Source: Amphiura filiformis
Taxonomy: Eukaryota; Echinodermata; Ophiuroidea; Amphilepidida; Amphiuridae
Length of the DNA: 64,000 nucleotides
Assembly (NCBI RefSeq): GCF_039555335.1
Contig: NC_092647.1
Coordinates: 8,997,274 to 9,061,273 of the forward strand
Reading direction: 5' to 3'
Shown here piece by piece: positions 1 to 12,576 of this stretch. The notes beneath the pieces were generated by a model that worked only from the letters and a program-made list of their open reading frames with translations, searched no databases and had not been told where the DNA came from. Position 1 is the first letter of the stretch; every line of letters starts with the position of its first letter. Both the position numbers and the translations under genes were made by a program.

Positions 1-82
1 GTGTCGAATAGCATACTGACATACATGCTTTTACCAGCAATGTAAATTTCATTGATAATTTGATATTTTGTATTGATCCTAG

Positions 83-159
83 GTATCAGAAAATTTACAA
101 GAAGAGGATGAAGAAGAGGCACAAATAGAAAGAAATATTGATGAAATTGATGAACAAAT
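83..159 (+). CDS. ZNF830: ZNF830-like gene, penultimate coding exon
   Basis: This internal exon has an acceptor ending CCTAG at 78-82 and a GTAAGTG donor from 160. It encodes about 25 acidic residues ending in IDEIDEQ. Vertebrate ZNF830 (CCDC16), a nuclear zinc-finger coiled-coil protein of the XAB2 splicing/repair complex, has the same EIDEQ block just before its C-terminal coiled coil. The exon starts in phase 0 and ends two bases into a codon, which the exon at 1148 completes. The zinc-finger part of the gene lies before the window. The assignment rests on remembered family sequence, not on a search. Confidence 0.8.
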
Positions 160-1147
160 GTAAGTGTTTATTCCATCCTGTATTCATTCACAGCAGTGAT
201 ACATAAGAATAATAGTCTGGGTGGGTGTTCATTTATCTGTGGTGTTAGGATCAGACCTTTCTTGATATCAAGGCATTCAGCACTGTATCTTATGTCCCGT
301 ATAAAGACATATACTACATTTGCCATCATTTTTGCTTCACAAGAGCAACTTAGTTCTTAGCATAGCTATGATGGTTGAAATCAGCCCTTGACCGATCCCT
401 CTGACTAGGAAAAATAATAAATTGACCATCATTATTTTTTATGACTGGCCCTCAAAATCTGTGTCTAGTAATTGCCTAATCTATATGCAAAATCATGCTA
501 GAGTTTCTATACAGAAAACAGAAGAAAAAGGCTGCTTAAAATCATTAAAATTTACTCAATCTCTCCCATCTGTGATACACTTGCAGGTTTTATATTACTA
601 ATCACAGTAATCCAAATTTAGCCCAAATCATGCACATTTTTGCTCGTTTTAATGCTTAATTAATCCTGTTCATTTTTTTTTGTGAGAATTGAAACAGGCA
701 GTAAATTAAGGTCACTCAGGTTGCACTATAGGAATTAACCTGAGCAGGACTTGAAGCTGGCCATGCAGTAGTCTGCTGGCAGGCAGCAATATGAGTGCAG
801 AAAACAGGCTATAATAGATGATACAAATGATAAAAATGCATTTTAAAGCATGACAAAAAGAAGTTTTTTACATTTTGTATTGCATAAATCTCAGAACAAC
901 CAAATGTGATTTTTGCAACTATAGTGAAGTGGCCAAAACTTTTAATTAAAAAGAAATGAAAATTGTTACATGATTATACTTAACAAAAAAATATACTCTT
1001 TTAATTTGACATTCAGATCACTTCATCAACTTGTAATGAAATATTCTATGAACATATTAACTAAAACATGACATTTGATTACATCTCTCTCTCACTATTT
1101 GAAAAGAAAGGACTAATCTGATGTTGTGTGTTTTTGTGTTTGTACAG
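160..1147 (+). other. ZNF830 last intron
   Basis: This is a 988-bp AT-rich GT..AG intron. I see no gene, array or transposon ends in it. Confidence 0.75.
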
Positions 1148-1346
1148 AAACTGTTTTGCTAAGGTGGAAGCATTAAGAGACAAGCAGGATGCAATCAAAG
1201 ACATGAAAGCTAAGAAATCCAAAGACATTCCAAACAGAGACTCTGAGGAGAGCAGCAGTAGTGCTGATGAAGCAGAATTTGATGAATTATTAGACTGGAG
1301 GTCCAAGGGGCATGGAAATGAGCTGCACTTTTTATGTAGACAATAA
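1148..1346 (+). CDS. ZNF830: ZNF830-like gene, terminal coding exon
   Basis: The acceptor is a T-rich tract ending TGTACAG at 1141-1147, and the stop TAA is at 1344-1346. Joined to the previous exon the reading gives EQINCFAKVEALRDKQDAIK, matching the ZNF830 coiled coil (KLRNRQDEIK type). A Ser/Glu-rich acidic stretch follows, and then DELLDWRSKG, equivalent to the family's LLSQDWRVKG ending. About ten extra residues follow this tail. I see no clear AATAAA signal close behind the stop; AATTAAA occurs near 1848. Confidence 0.85.
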
Positions 1347-3255
1347 GAATGCTACCATAAGCATCTGAGAGCATGGTGGTCTTTGCAACCAATTTGTTTT
1401 TATTTGGAGGAACTGCATATAAGATTCTGACCCTCAACATTAAATGAAGCCTCAGCAACCCCCCCCATTTGCCCTTGTTCTTATTTATTTTCAAATTATT
1501 GGCCCCTAAGTGACAATTTCACCCCCCCCCCCCTCCACAAAATTAATGAAAGACCACAGCGTCTGAAAGCTGCAAATCATTGAAGAGAACATGTATGCTT
1601 GCATCTACCTTTTGATGCCTTATGAATTATTACTGTTAAAGCATAATATACAAGTGTGAGTTAAGGTGATGTTCATGTCTTTTGAAAGAATTTTGAATCT
1701 TTTTCAAAATTACAGTTACAGGTGTAAAAAGAACTGCACTTTCCTGTGAGGGATCTTTAATAATCAAAAGTATTGCAGCTAGGTCTAAAGCCAAAAGCCT
1801 TTGTAATTATTGATGTGTAAAGTCAGCTGTATTTCAGTCCTTATTCAGAATTAAAAACTACCTCCACCTAATGGAACTTGGGGAGCTGCACAGATGATTG
1901 GTAGACATTTAATGCAATCTAAGTGTGGATAGGTTTACGCTGGGATTGGCTGCAACTGGCCTAGTTGATGCAATCTGATTCTGATGATTCACCAATGGCA
2001 GGGAAATGTGCTTTTGTTCTCTAGAAAAATGGGTAATATAAATCCAAAATTAATTTTAATTTATTATTAAAATACCTATGAAACTGCTTGTTCAATTTTT
2101 GACAATTCTCTCCAAGATGTACTTTATTATGAGGATTCTTTATTTTTCTATTAATAATTATGCCAAAAAAATGTCAAAAAGGGGTGAATGTGACCTCAAC
2201 ACTCCTAATTCTGCTATAGAAATATGTTAATTGTGCTTCTCATGTAAATGGTCAGGTTCATCACACTGTGATGTATTGTGATCATTTGAGCCTGGTCCCA
2301 TCGGGACCCAAGCGTGTCTCCACACGGAGCGACTGTTTAAACAAACAAACATAGTGCCATATCATATACCACCATGGGATAGGATTTTTTCCTATGTTTA
2401 TGCCATTGTTTTGATTTTGAATTGATTTTTACCCATTTAGAAGCTAAAATTTCAAGTAAAATAGTACAAGAGGGGCGCATTGAACACTTAGGAACAATTT
2501 TCATTCAGTGAATTCAAAATTACTGCAAAAACGCAACAACACAACCCTATTACAAATCGACATATTTTCAAACTTGTTTTTCTCAAAAATGCACTTTATA
2601 ATTTTCCTTACGATACATCACTATGTACCGATGAACCGGACGATATACAAAATAATAAATAGGCTGGCCTCTAACCTACTCAATTGTAAAAGGTTCTTTT
2701 TCATATTCAATAAACTGATACTCACTCAGAAATATTTCAATTCCTGCAAGGAATGTGGTTCACTCTGGTCGGGAAGAATTAAGATTCCTGGCAGGATTGA
2801 AATATTTGAGAACGTGTTGCAATTGAATGAATCAGTTTCAAGACTACCTGCTCAGTTAGCATGTTTGTACTGACAACACAGTGAAGCAAAGTCAACACAC
2901 ATTATATTATGACTGTTACTGGCAGCTCTAACCGGTACACTGGTAAGGTAAAAGCTACTTGGAGGTTTGATTCAGTCATGCCTGATTGTAATCAATGGTT
3001 GGTATATAGTTTCTACTTGGATGGATAACAAGGTGACCCATGGACACATGGTGGTATTGGCATACCATACAATTCCATTTACAAGCATGTATGCCTCTGA
3101 ATGAGGGGACGACAGAGACGAAAGGCAGACACCCTCCACAAAAGCATTATTTGGAGTTTGAGCTCTACTTCTGATACAGGCGGATGTATGAACATGTACT
3201 ACGATGTGACAAAATAGTGTCTGCCTTTTGTCCAAAAAAAACCTTGTTTAGAGGC
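1347..3255. other. Intergenic, 3' flank of ZNF830
   Basis: No coding signal is convincing here. The longest open frame (2508-2873, 121 codons) has no recognisable protein and the AT-rich bias of chance ORFs. A C-run (1520-1533) and a SINE-like tail (2287-2347, ending in AAAC repeats) are the only visible landmarks. Confidence 0.6.
2287..2347 (+). repeat. SINE-like fragment with AAAC tail
   Basis: This short segment ends in three AAAC units. It resembles the reverse-complemented sequences at 17639-17842 and near 20664-20735, which carry TTTG runs next to a conserved 'acccaggtgggtc'-like block. It is probably a dispersed non-autonomous retroelement. Confidence 0.4.
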
Positions 3256-4004
3256 ATATGAAGAGCTTTGTTGCAAAACCCCTTACATCCACTTTTGACT
3301 TTTTGAGAAAAACAGGTTTTTTTAATTGTGCAAGTATTACTTGTTCGATTTGATTCAATTTGGGATTGGATAAAGTATTGATGAATAAAAACTAAAAGAA
3401 TAGGTTTGGGACAATTTTCAAGGCTTCCTATTTATTTTATTATTTCTTTTATATCGCACCTTTTGTGGATGTAAGGGGTTTTGCAACAAAATAAATTTAC
3501 CGCTTTTCTAGAAACCACCTTTGCAATCTAATTTGAGCCCATTTGTTTGCACTACATTATGCAACTTGACTAATGCTTTGAAAATCAAAAAGAAAAATTG
3601 AAATATCTCATTTACTTTTTTTAATTATGAATTTTTAATTAAATTCGGAAAATGGCATTTTTGGGGTATTTCCGAAGCTACACCTTTTGTTAATTAAAAT
3701 GATTTTTTTCAAACATAGTGACCCAAAAACAGTTCCTTTTGGTTTTAATAGGTAAAGAACATTCCAGGCTCTCATTATACATCACAAAATTTAAAACAAA
3801 ACAATTCTATATTCATTTTAAGTTCAGATTTCGGAAATTCCTAAGATTTCCCAAACGGAAATATGCGATAACTCCGAAGGAAGGTAGTATGAAGGTCAAA
3901 CAACCACCAAAATGTGTATTTTTACCCACACTATAATATTATGCCAATAACTCAATTTGGCCAAAAGTGGATGTAAGGGGTTTTGAAACAAAGCTCTTCA
4001 TATA
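3256..4004. mobile_element. Non-autonomous DNA transposon with ~42-bp inverted termini
   Basis: The left end (ATGAAGAGCTTTGTTGCAAA, 3258-3277) is the near-perfect complement of the right end around 3965-4001 ('aagctcttcat'). The shared tract 'ccccttacatccacttttg' lies just inside each end, and a third copy of that tract is internal near 3468. There is no transposase ORF. Confidence 0.7.
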
Positions 4005-4259
4005 TGCATTGCTTGGAGATGGAATACTACAATTTTCTAATAAGTGAAATCTTAAGTGTTGGCTTAGACAATTTTAATTGGCTTAGTGAATTGTTAATAA
4101 AACTGGATATATTTGTAAGTAAACCATAAACTGAACTAGGAAAAGCTCTGTATCCTACATTGCACCTGTGGCATTTTTATGGAATTCATTGGTTCATGAC
4201 TATGTCACTATGAGATGATATAACATGACCATAATGCACATGTCAAAGTGATGCATATT

Positions 4260-4442
4260 GGTCTATTCTAGTTGAGATCCATACACGCCCATTGGAAGAC
4301 ATGACCCTAATTTTCCACACAGGGAGTGTCAATTTCAAACATTTAGGGTTACCTGAGTAGGCGACATCATTTGAAATGTACACCCCTTGCATGTGAGATT
4401 AAGGTGATGTCTTCCAAAGGAGGTGTAAGAATTAGAATAGCC
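4260..4442. mobile_element. Palindromic MITE, 'ggaagacatga' family, copy 1
   Basis: This is a diverged copy of a foldback element also present at 47045-47209, 48154-48337 and 51581-52006. It has a 5' 'ctattctagttgagatccat' end and a complementary 3' end with 'gatgtcttcca'. It has no coding capacity. Confidence 0.6.
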
Positions 4443-4779
4443 ATTATGTGGTGCCAACCAATTCACACATCTACAACAGGAATGAATGATTCAAAATGTA
4501 TGTCATTGGCAAAATAAAAGGTAACACCTTATTGGAAAAAGATTGTTAAGGAATGAGAATAAAGATATTGTTTTTATCTTAACAACTTGGCTGAATAATG
4601 GTATCACCCATGTTACATAAGACAATGGATGCATCACATACACAGGCTAGAAATAATATCGTTATAATGGCATAATTCCTAAATCATCTTAAAAGCAGTG
4701 GTGTAGCTAGAGGTTGTGGTGCCCAGGGAGATGAATCAACTGATACAGTATGGTGCCACAAAATTCCTGAAACAGTTGT

Positions 4780-4900
4780 GCACACAGCTGTGCATGAAAA
4801 TTGTCACAAATACCACCAATTTATAATCAATGACTGTTTATGTGCACACAGTGCATGAAAATTGTCACAAATACCACCAATTTATAATCAATGACTGTTA
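4780..4900. repeat. 61-bp period tandem duplication
   Basis: A block running from 'tgcatgaaaattgtcacaaa' to 'atgactgtt' occurs at 4791-4838 and again at 4852-4899. The copies are essentially identical, so the duplication looks recent. Just upstream, 4697-4730 resembles the left end of the hAT-like MITE at 45181. Confidence 0.75.
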
Positions 4901-4943
4901 TATTGAAATGTGCTCAAAGTGGGCAAAAATGGGCACAGAAGAG

Positions 4944-5185
4944 GGTGAGATGGCCGAGTGGTTAAGGCGTTGCGCTGCCGGCCGGGAGATACGATCAACG
5001 AGGGTTCGAGCCTTGGGCTTGCCTTAGGTGAAAATTCTCTTCCCTCCCAAAAAGTTCCTATAGACGAATCCAAGTAGCCAAGTCATGGTCAGGATTTGGT
5101 CGGACATCTTTGGTAGCCGCTAGCACCAACCTGGTGCTTTGAGCGTCAATTGTGCAAATAAAAGCCGCCTAACACCTAGAGAAGA
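4944..5185 (+). mobile_element. SINE with tRNA-Ser/Leu-like head
   Basis: A pol III A box (TGGCCGAGTGG, 4951-4961) and B box (GGTTCGAGCC, 5003-5012) have the spacing of a type-II tRNA gene. The anticodon arm and 3' acceptor do not form a normal tRNA, and an unrelated body follows to about 5185. That is the architecture of a tRNA-derived SINE, not a functional tRNA gene. No target-site duplication was identified. Confidence 0.7.
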
Positions 5186-6150
5186 TGCAAGGACGAGGAG
5201 GGTTAATAGAATAATAGCTAATAATATATATAATGGAGATAATTCCGCAGCTAATCCCGTCGCATCTATTCATACATATAGTCCTTTTGTTCGCAAGTAC
5301 ATCAATGCATAGATACAGTACCGCGTGTAGTTAATTCGATTATTATGTCACTTCTACAGCGAATAGACCATGCTGTGTGTTTTGTCGAAGGGAACTGTAT
5401 TGTGTTATTCTTTTGTCTGCCTGTGTTTTCGCGGAAGGTGTAAACGGGTGATGGAATGCAGTTTAAAATTTCCGCCAAGGCGAATCATTTCACATTTTGA
5501 GTGCATTGTAGCCGACGGCTACCCAACTAAAGGCTGCTAGTCAGGTGTAGGAATGCATGTTTTTGGATTCATCTATATGGTCAGGAATTCTTCAATTCAG
5601 TTCAGTATTTAATTTCAGAATTTAATTGAAGAATTTCTTCTCGCCCCCATACACTGCTTATCACGTGCAGAATTAGGTAGTGTATGTGCTTCGTCTGTGA
5701 TTCGGAAGTCACGTAAAGCCGTTGGTCCCGTGTACAGGAAAAGTCAAACCCTGTGCACGTTAGGTGTCAGAGCTATTCGAAAAGAGAAGGGGGACCATCC
5801 CCGGTTCTGATATCTGCAATCAATCCAGGATCGTGCATAGATAAAAAAAAAACTGCATGTTAAGCCCGTGCGACAATACTCAATTTGAGGTATGCATGTA
5901 TAGAGGAAGAAGAAGAAGAATCATTCTATTGGTCGCTGAATTAGTTGATCCTGCCCCTCCGGTCCCCAAGATGGCCCCCAGGACAGATGTGTCCTCCCAT
6001 GGTCCCCTAGCTAAGCCACTGATCTTGAGTAATGTTGGAATTATGCAAGGTGAGCTGGACATTCAACAGGTTCTGTTTCAGTATCGAAGTAGAAGAAATC
6101 ACAAGCCAAGTTAACTTCCAAATCTTGATTTCTTTGATTCCTACAACATA
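5186..6150. other. Intergenic
   Basis: No gene is recognised. An 85-codon open frame at 5857-6114 has no recognisable domain. Confidence 0.5.
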
Positions 6151-7076
6151 AACTCCTCAAAAAAAGTTTGGAAACTTTCAAAAACGGCTGTATCAGAAAT
6201 TTTTGAAATCTATCGTCATTTTGTTTCATATCAGTGAAGCCATTGTTCTTTCCTGTCAACAATGACACCTCATTTGTGACGACAACTTATTCCACGGCTG
6301 AGTAACTATTTTTGAAAGACAGAAAGGTCTCAAAGAAAATGTGCCAACCTGACCATTGTCTGCGCCATCTTACTGCTTTGAACATGTTGAATGAATGAAC
6401 AAGTGGTTTAATGCATGAATAGAATAATGAATGAATTTAATGAGAAGTTGTTTGCAGTACATCATGTTGAATGAAAAGTGCTAGGATGGGATTAACAGTT
6501 CTACATGCGGATTCAAATGGATCAAAGTCAATCTCTCTTGCTGGTCACTTCTTCATAGTGGACCTTTGCAAAAAAGTTCTAATCAACCATGGTTTGATTA
6601 TCAGATCCAGATAAGGCTCAAGCTATTGGCCAGCTTGAGGCTGGCAAACCTCAGAATCAAGTTGTGGCATCTTTTGCAGTTTCCCGCAGTATGATCTCCA
6701 AGCTAAAAGCCAAGTTTCATCAGACCACAGATGTCAAAGACAGACCCAGAAGTGGCCGCCAAGAAAAAACAACAGCTGCAAAAGACCGGTACATCAGGCT
6801 GGCAGCACTTTGAAACCGCTTTTAATGAAACAGTGTTGATTCCTTACTCATGTTTACTGATGCAAATGGAGCAGACAATGGCAGATTTGGCACATTTTGA
6901 GACCTTTTCTTTCAAAGACAGTTACTCAACCATGGAATAAGTTATGGTCACAAATTTGGTATCATTTTTGACAGGAAAGAACAATGTTTGTATTGATATG
7001 AAACATATGGAAATAGATTTCAAATACTTCTGATATGAAGCTGTTTTGGAAAGTTTCAAACTTGTTTTGAGGAGTT
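6151..7076 (+). mobile_element. Tc1/mariner-type transposon, degenerate copy 1
   Basis: Inverted termini AACTCCTCAAAAAAAGTTTG (left) and the complementary right end (7047-7076) bound a 926-bp element, preceded by TA. Inside, conceptual translation around 6605-6830 gives a broken N-terminal transposase: AIGQLEAG, then SRSMISKLKAKFHQ (helix-turn-helix), then DRPRSGRQ and KDRYIRL, the usual Tc1 linker. Frameshifts break it, and no DDE catalytic domain is evident at this length, so it is a defective internally deleted copy. It is about 90% alike by eye to the copy at 50184. Confidence 0.8.
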
Positions 7077-7559
7077 TGTATGTGACACAAATGAAATGTT
7101 GATAATGTTTACTTCACTTTTTTATTTTATGTACAAAATAAATATATATTGTTTGAAAAAAATATAGATATTGTGTGTTTGTCAGCAATTTTTCATAATT
7201 ATCTTGTTTGAGGGTAGTAGGTAAAATTTTGCTTGAACCCAAGATCATTATTTAATGTAATGCAATACATGTATGGAAGTTCTTTAAAAATTCATATAGG
7301 ACAGGAATATAGAAATATGACACACAGTGTCATCGCCCCGATATCTTCATGGCAGAAATCGCCATGGTAGATTGAATTCACCGCCACGCATGGCCATTTT
7401 GTATCAACCTGTATAATAGTTTTGAGTCGCATAATGGGCCGAAGGACATCTGACTAAGGCTACCGACAATAGCCCCGATTAGGCCGGTGACTGACCTTGC
7501 TGTGTGTGAGTCGAGCATACGCCATAGGTCATATGCTTTTAGACTACCTCCACGATTGG

Positions 7560-7878
7560 CAGCGGCGTAACTAGGGTTGGTAGCGCCGGGGCAAGAAACA
7601 AAATTAGCGCCCTGCCCCCACCGAGAATATCTTAGACGCGGGCAGTGGCATGCTAGGGTTGTGGCACACAGGGCTAAGGATACATAATGGCGCCCCCCAT
7701 TCTTGCAACAATTCTTGCAAAATGTTGGACAGATAAGGCCTAGCACTAATTAAACCAGTTGAATATCGGTCCGTTTTAAAATTCTGACTTTCATCACTTG
7801 GAGGCGCAGAATCGATGCTGCATTGGTCAATTTGGCGCCCCCGTTGCCCCTCCCTGCCTCCCGGTAGTTACGCCACTG
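7560..7878. mobile_element. hAT-type MITE with 8-bp target duplication
   Basis: The element starts CAGCGGCGTAACTA and ends TAGTTACGCCACTG (imperfect inverted ends). It is flanked on both sides by ACGATTGG (7552-7559 and 7879-7886). An 8-bp duplication with CAG..CTG-like ends is typical of hAT elements. It has no transposase. Confidence 0.8.
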
Positions 7879-7886
7879 ACGATTGG

Positions 7887-8721
7887 CCTATACACTGCGC
7901 GCTATATAATTCGGCACATATAGATCAGAATTATTGTCAGTTTTTGACTCAAGACGCAAGCTTCTTTCTCAAGACACAAGCTAACGACTATCATATCTGT
8001 TCAAAATATATATTCAAGTGCAAGGAACCATATCTGGTTTCTTTATACGAAATCATTTACGGGAGATATTCATCATTTTCTACCCCGGTATCCAAAGATT
8101 TTCGTCTCATAACAAACTTGTGCATAAGTACATTCACATGTATCGATCCCGGGTATTGATTTTAGTATCTCTGCAAAAAAGTAATTATTAGCCAGGCAAT
8201 GTCGGTGTGTGACATGCATCCAACAAATGAAAACAGGAGCAAAACCGGAATACCTGATGAAAACAAAGCTTGGGCGGGTCTTGAATTGACAACCATAGAA
8301 CCTGATCAACAGCCTTTTTACAATAAAAATGGAGATTTTGGCATCGCAAGAAGCTCATATTCTCACAATCCCAGTGAAATTTTAGGCCTAAAATATTTTC
8401 CATTTAGATGTTATGAACAAAAAAGTGATAGCCTCATCCCCAATTGAGGAATACCACGCATGCCGTTCTATGGGCCATTTTTACTTCTAATATCAAAACA
8501 GCTAGTGCAATTTATCTCAAAATGCAGAAATCAGACTATTTTGGTACAAGCCTCAATTTGAGGTACAAAACACAATACAAGAAGATCTGACCACCCACCT
8601 TTAAGATGCAGTTTTCACCTATAATTACCTCCACCGAGGTACACATTCAAAAATTGCAGTTTCATAACTTTGCAGTTTCATAACTTTGATTGTTTCTGGA
8701 TTATATGCCATCACTGCTACA
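7887..8721. other. Intergenic
   Basis: No gene or element is recognised. Overlapping 70-114 codon frames on both strands have no family resemblance. Confidence 0.5.
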
Positions 8722-10568
8722 CAAAATCTACCTTCACTTTGGCTGTGGGATCATGCTCTGTACCTCATTATGCAGACTGTATGCTAGTGTGATAGGGACA
8801 TGTGCTGTGATCAAATCTACCTTCACTTTGGCTGTGGGATCATGCTCTGTACCTCATTATGCAGACTGTATGCTAGTGTGATAGGGACATGTGCTGTGAT
8901 CTAGTCTTATGCAGACTGTATGCTAGCATGATAGGGACATGTGCTGTACCTCATTATGCAGACTGCATGCTAGCGTGATAGGGACATGTGCTGTAGGCCT
9001 ACCTCATTATGCAGACTGTATGCTAGCATGATAGGGACATGTGCTGTACCTCATTATGCAGACTGTATGCTAGCGTGATAGGGACATGTGATGTACCTCA
9101 TTATGCAGACTGTATGCTAGCATGATAGGGACATGTGCTGTACCTCATTATGCAGACTGTATGCTAGCGTGATAGGGACATGTGCTGTACCTCATGCAGA
9201 CTGCATGCTAGCGTGATAGGGACATGTGCTGTGATCTAGTCTTATGCAGACTGTATGCTAGCATGATAGGGACATGTGCTGTACCTCATTATGCAGACTG
9301 CATGCTAGCATGATAGGGACATGTGCTGTACCTCATTATGCAGACTATGCTAGCGTGATAGGGACATGTGATGTACCTCATGCAGACTGTATGCTAGCAT
9401 GATAGGGACATGTGCTGTACCTCATTATGCAGACTGTATGCTAGCGTGATAGGGACATGTGCTGTACCTCATGCAGACTGCATGCTAGCATGATAGGGAC
9501 ATGTGCTGTACCTCATGCAGACTGCATGCTAGCATGATAGGGACATGTGCTGTACCTCATTATGCAGACTGTATGCTAGCGTGATAGGGACATGTGCTGT
9601 ACCTCATTATGCAGACTGTATGCTAGCGTGATAGGGACATGTGCTGTACCTCACTATGCAGACTGTATGCTAGCATGATAGGGACATGTGCTGTACCTCA
9701 TGCAGATTGTATGCTAGCATGATAGGGACATGTGCTGTGATCTAGTCTTATGCAGACTGTATGCTAGTGTCATAGGGACATGTGCTGTACCTCATTTTGC
9801 AGACTGCATGCTAGCATGATAGGGACATGTGCTGTGATCTAGTCTTATGCAGACTGTATGCTAGTGTGATAGGGACATGTGCTGTGATCTAGTCTTATGC
9901 AGACTGTATGCTAGCATGATAGGGACATGTGCTGTACCTCATTATGCAGATTGTATGCTAGCATGATAGGGACATGTGCTGTACCTCATTATGCAGACTG
10001 TATGCTAGCGTGATAGGGACATGTGCTGTAGGCCTACCTCATTATGCAGACTGTATGCTAGCGTGATAGGGACATGTGCTGTACCTCACTATGCAGACTG
10101 TATGCTAGCATGATAGGGACATGTGCTGTACCTCATTATGCAGATTGTATGCTAGCATGATAGGGACATGTGCTGTGATCTAGTCTTATGCAGACTGTAT
10201 GCTAGTGTCATAGGGACATGTGCTGTACCTCATTTTGCAGACTGCATGCTGGCATGATAGGAACATGTGCTGTGATCTAGTCTTATGCAGACTGTATGCT
10301 AGTGTGATAGGGACATGTGCTGTGATCTAGTCTTATGCAGACTGTATGCTAGCATGATAGGGACATGTGCTGTACCTCATTATGCAGACTGCATGCTAGT
10401 GTGATAGGGACATGTGCTGTGATCTAGTCTCATTATGCAGACTGTATGCTAGCATGATAGGGACATGTACTGTGATCTAGTCTCATTATGCAGACTGTAT
10501 GCTAGTGTGATAGGGACATGTGCTGTGATCTAGTCTCATTATGCAGACTATGCTAGCGTGATAGGGAC

Positions 10569-10959
10569 TGGGGGGGCACATCAAAAATGTTTGGTGGGTA
10601 TGCTCCCCCGGAATTTTGAGGTGGGGGGTCTTTGGGAGCTGACGGCGTACCGGTAAAAGGGGGTCTTTCGGAGCTGCGAACCGGGCTGTGAACAAGTAAA
10701 ATGGGGTCTTTTGGAGCTGCGAAAAGTCAAAATCAAGGGTCTTTCTTGACTTTTTGGTTGAAAATCGCCTGAATAAACAAGAAATATGAGGAATGAGCAA
10801 TTTTGGGGTCTTTTAGAGCTGAAATTATCAAAATCAAGGGTCTTTCGAGCTTTATTTTGGTCAAATATAGGGGTCTTTCGAGCTGCTGAAACCCAAACAG
10901 GTGGGTCTTTCGGGGAGCATACCCGTATGGTCATTTGTGTTGAGTGCCCACCCCCGGGG
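10569..10959. mobile_element. hAT-like MITE inserted in the minisatellite
   Basis: The array unit is interrupted after ATAGGGAC (10561-10568), and the same 8 bp recur at 10960-10967, where the array resumes. The element has G-rich/C-rich inverted ends (GGGGGGGCAC and GTGCCCACCCCC) and internal repeats of 'gggtcttt(c/t)gagctg'. It resembles the element at 41230-42433 in end structure. Confidence 0.8.
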
Positions 10960-11340
10960 ATAGGGACATGTGCTGTACCTCATTATGCAGACTGTATGCT
11001 AGCATGATGGGGACATGTGCTGTGATCTGGTCTTATGCAGACTGTATGCTAGCATGATGGGGACATGTGCTGTGATCTAGTCTTATGCAGACTGTATGCT
11101 AGCGTGATAGGGACATGTGCTGTGATCTAGTCTCATTATGCAGACTATGCTAGCGTGATAGGGACATGTGCTGTACCTCATTATGCAGACTGTATGCTAG
11201 CGTGATAGGGATATGTGCTGTACCTCATGCAGACTGTATGCTAGCATGATAGGGACATGTGCTGTGATCTAGTCTTATGCAGACTGTATGCTAGTGTGAT
11301 AGGGACATGTGCTGTACCTCATTATGCAGACTGTATGCTA

Positions 11341-11940
11341 GCGTGATAGGGACATGTGCTGTGATCTAGTCTTATGCAAACTGTATGCTAGCGTGATAGG
11401 GACATGTGCTGTGATCTAGTCTTATGCAAACTGTATGCTAGCGTGATAGGGACATGTGCTGTGATCTAGTCTTATGCAGACTGTATGCTAGCGTGATGGG
11501 GACATGTGCTGTGATCTAGTCTTATGCAGACTGTATGCTAGCGTGATAGGGACATGTGCTGTGATCTAGTCTTATGCAAACTGTATGCTAGCGTGATCGG
11601 GACATGTGCTGTGATCTAGTCTTATGCAGACTGTATGCTAGCGTGATAGGGACATGTGCTGTGATCTAGTCTTATGCAAACTGTATGCTAGCGTGATAGG
11701 GACATGTGCTGTGATCTAGTCTTATGCAAACTGTATGCTAGCGTGATAGGGACATGTGCTGTGATCTAGTCTTATGCAGACTGTATGCTAGCGTGATGGG
11801 GACATGTGCTGTGATCTAGTCTTATGCAGACTGTATGCTAGCGTGATAGGGACATGTGCTGTGATCTAGTCTTATGCAAACTGTATGCTAGCGTGATAGG
11901 GACATGTGCTGTGTTCTAGTCTTTATGCAGACTATGCTAG
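11341..11940. repeat. Higher-order repeat inside the minisatellite, 300-bp period
   Basis: The 300 bases at 11341-11640 recur at 11641-11940 with only about three substitutions. Six successive 50-bp units carry the same order of variant bases (caaa, caaa, caga/gatggg, caga, caaa, caga). This is recent amplification of a six-unit block. Confidence 0.9.
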
Positions 11941-12576
11941 CGTGATAGGGACATGTGCTGTGATCTAGTCTTATGCAGACTGTATAATATAATAGTGTGA
12001 TAGGGACATGTGCTGTACCTCATTATGCAGACTGTATGCTAGTGTGATAGGGACATGTGCTGTGATCTAGTCTTATGCAGACTATGCTAGCGTGATAGGG
12101 ACATGTGCTGTGTTCTAGTCTTATGCTAACTGTATGCTAGCGTGATAGGGACATGTGCTGTGTTCTAGTCTTATGCTAACTGTATGCTAGCATGATAGGG
12201 ACATGTGCTGTGATCTAATCTTATGCAGACTGTATGCTAGTGTGATAGGGACATGTGCTGTGATCTAGTCTCATTATGCAGACTGTATGCTAGCGTGATA
12301 GGGACATGTGCTGTGATCTAGTCTTATGCAGACTATGCTAGCGTGATAGGGACATGTGCTGTGTTCTAGTCTTATGCTAACTGTATGCTAGCGTGATAGG
12401 GACATGTGCTGTGATCTAGTCTTATGCAGACTGTATGCTAGTGTGATAGGGACATGTGCTGTGATCTAGTCTTATGCAGACTGTATGCTAGTGTTATAGG
12501 GACATGTGCTGTGATCTAGTCTCATTATGCAGACTATGCTAGCGTGATAGGGACATGTGCTGTGATCTAGTCTTAT

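Larger units (their letters stand above)
8722..12576. repeat. Large minisatellite, 47/50-bp units
   Basis: This holds roughly 70 tandem units built on 'gatagggacatgtgctgt' and 'atgcagactgtatgctagcg'. There are two main forms. Form A has 'acctcatt' between the halves (47 bp) and form B has 'gatctagtctt' (50 bp); shorter 43-bp and longer 53-bp variants occur. The left end starts with two ~101-bp units that include 'ctaccttcactttggctgtg'. A 391-bp transposon interrupts the array at 10569. The array lies downstream of the MOCOS stop and has no recognisable coding frame. Confidence 0.95.

Noticed and set aside
2508..2873. 121-codon + strand ORF
   Set aside because: It shows no domain, codon bias or splice context; it lies in AT-rich intergenic sequence where long chance ORFs are expected.
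4944..5020. Functional tRNA-Ser/Leu gene
   Set aside because: Only the A and B boxes are good; no complete cloverleaf or acceptor match was found, and a SINE body follows.
6605..6940. Active transposase gene
   Set aside because: The reading frame is interrupted, the element is under 1 kb and no DDE catalytic region is present.
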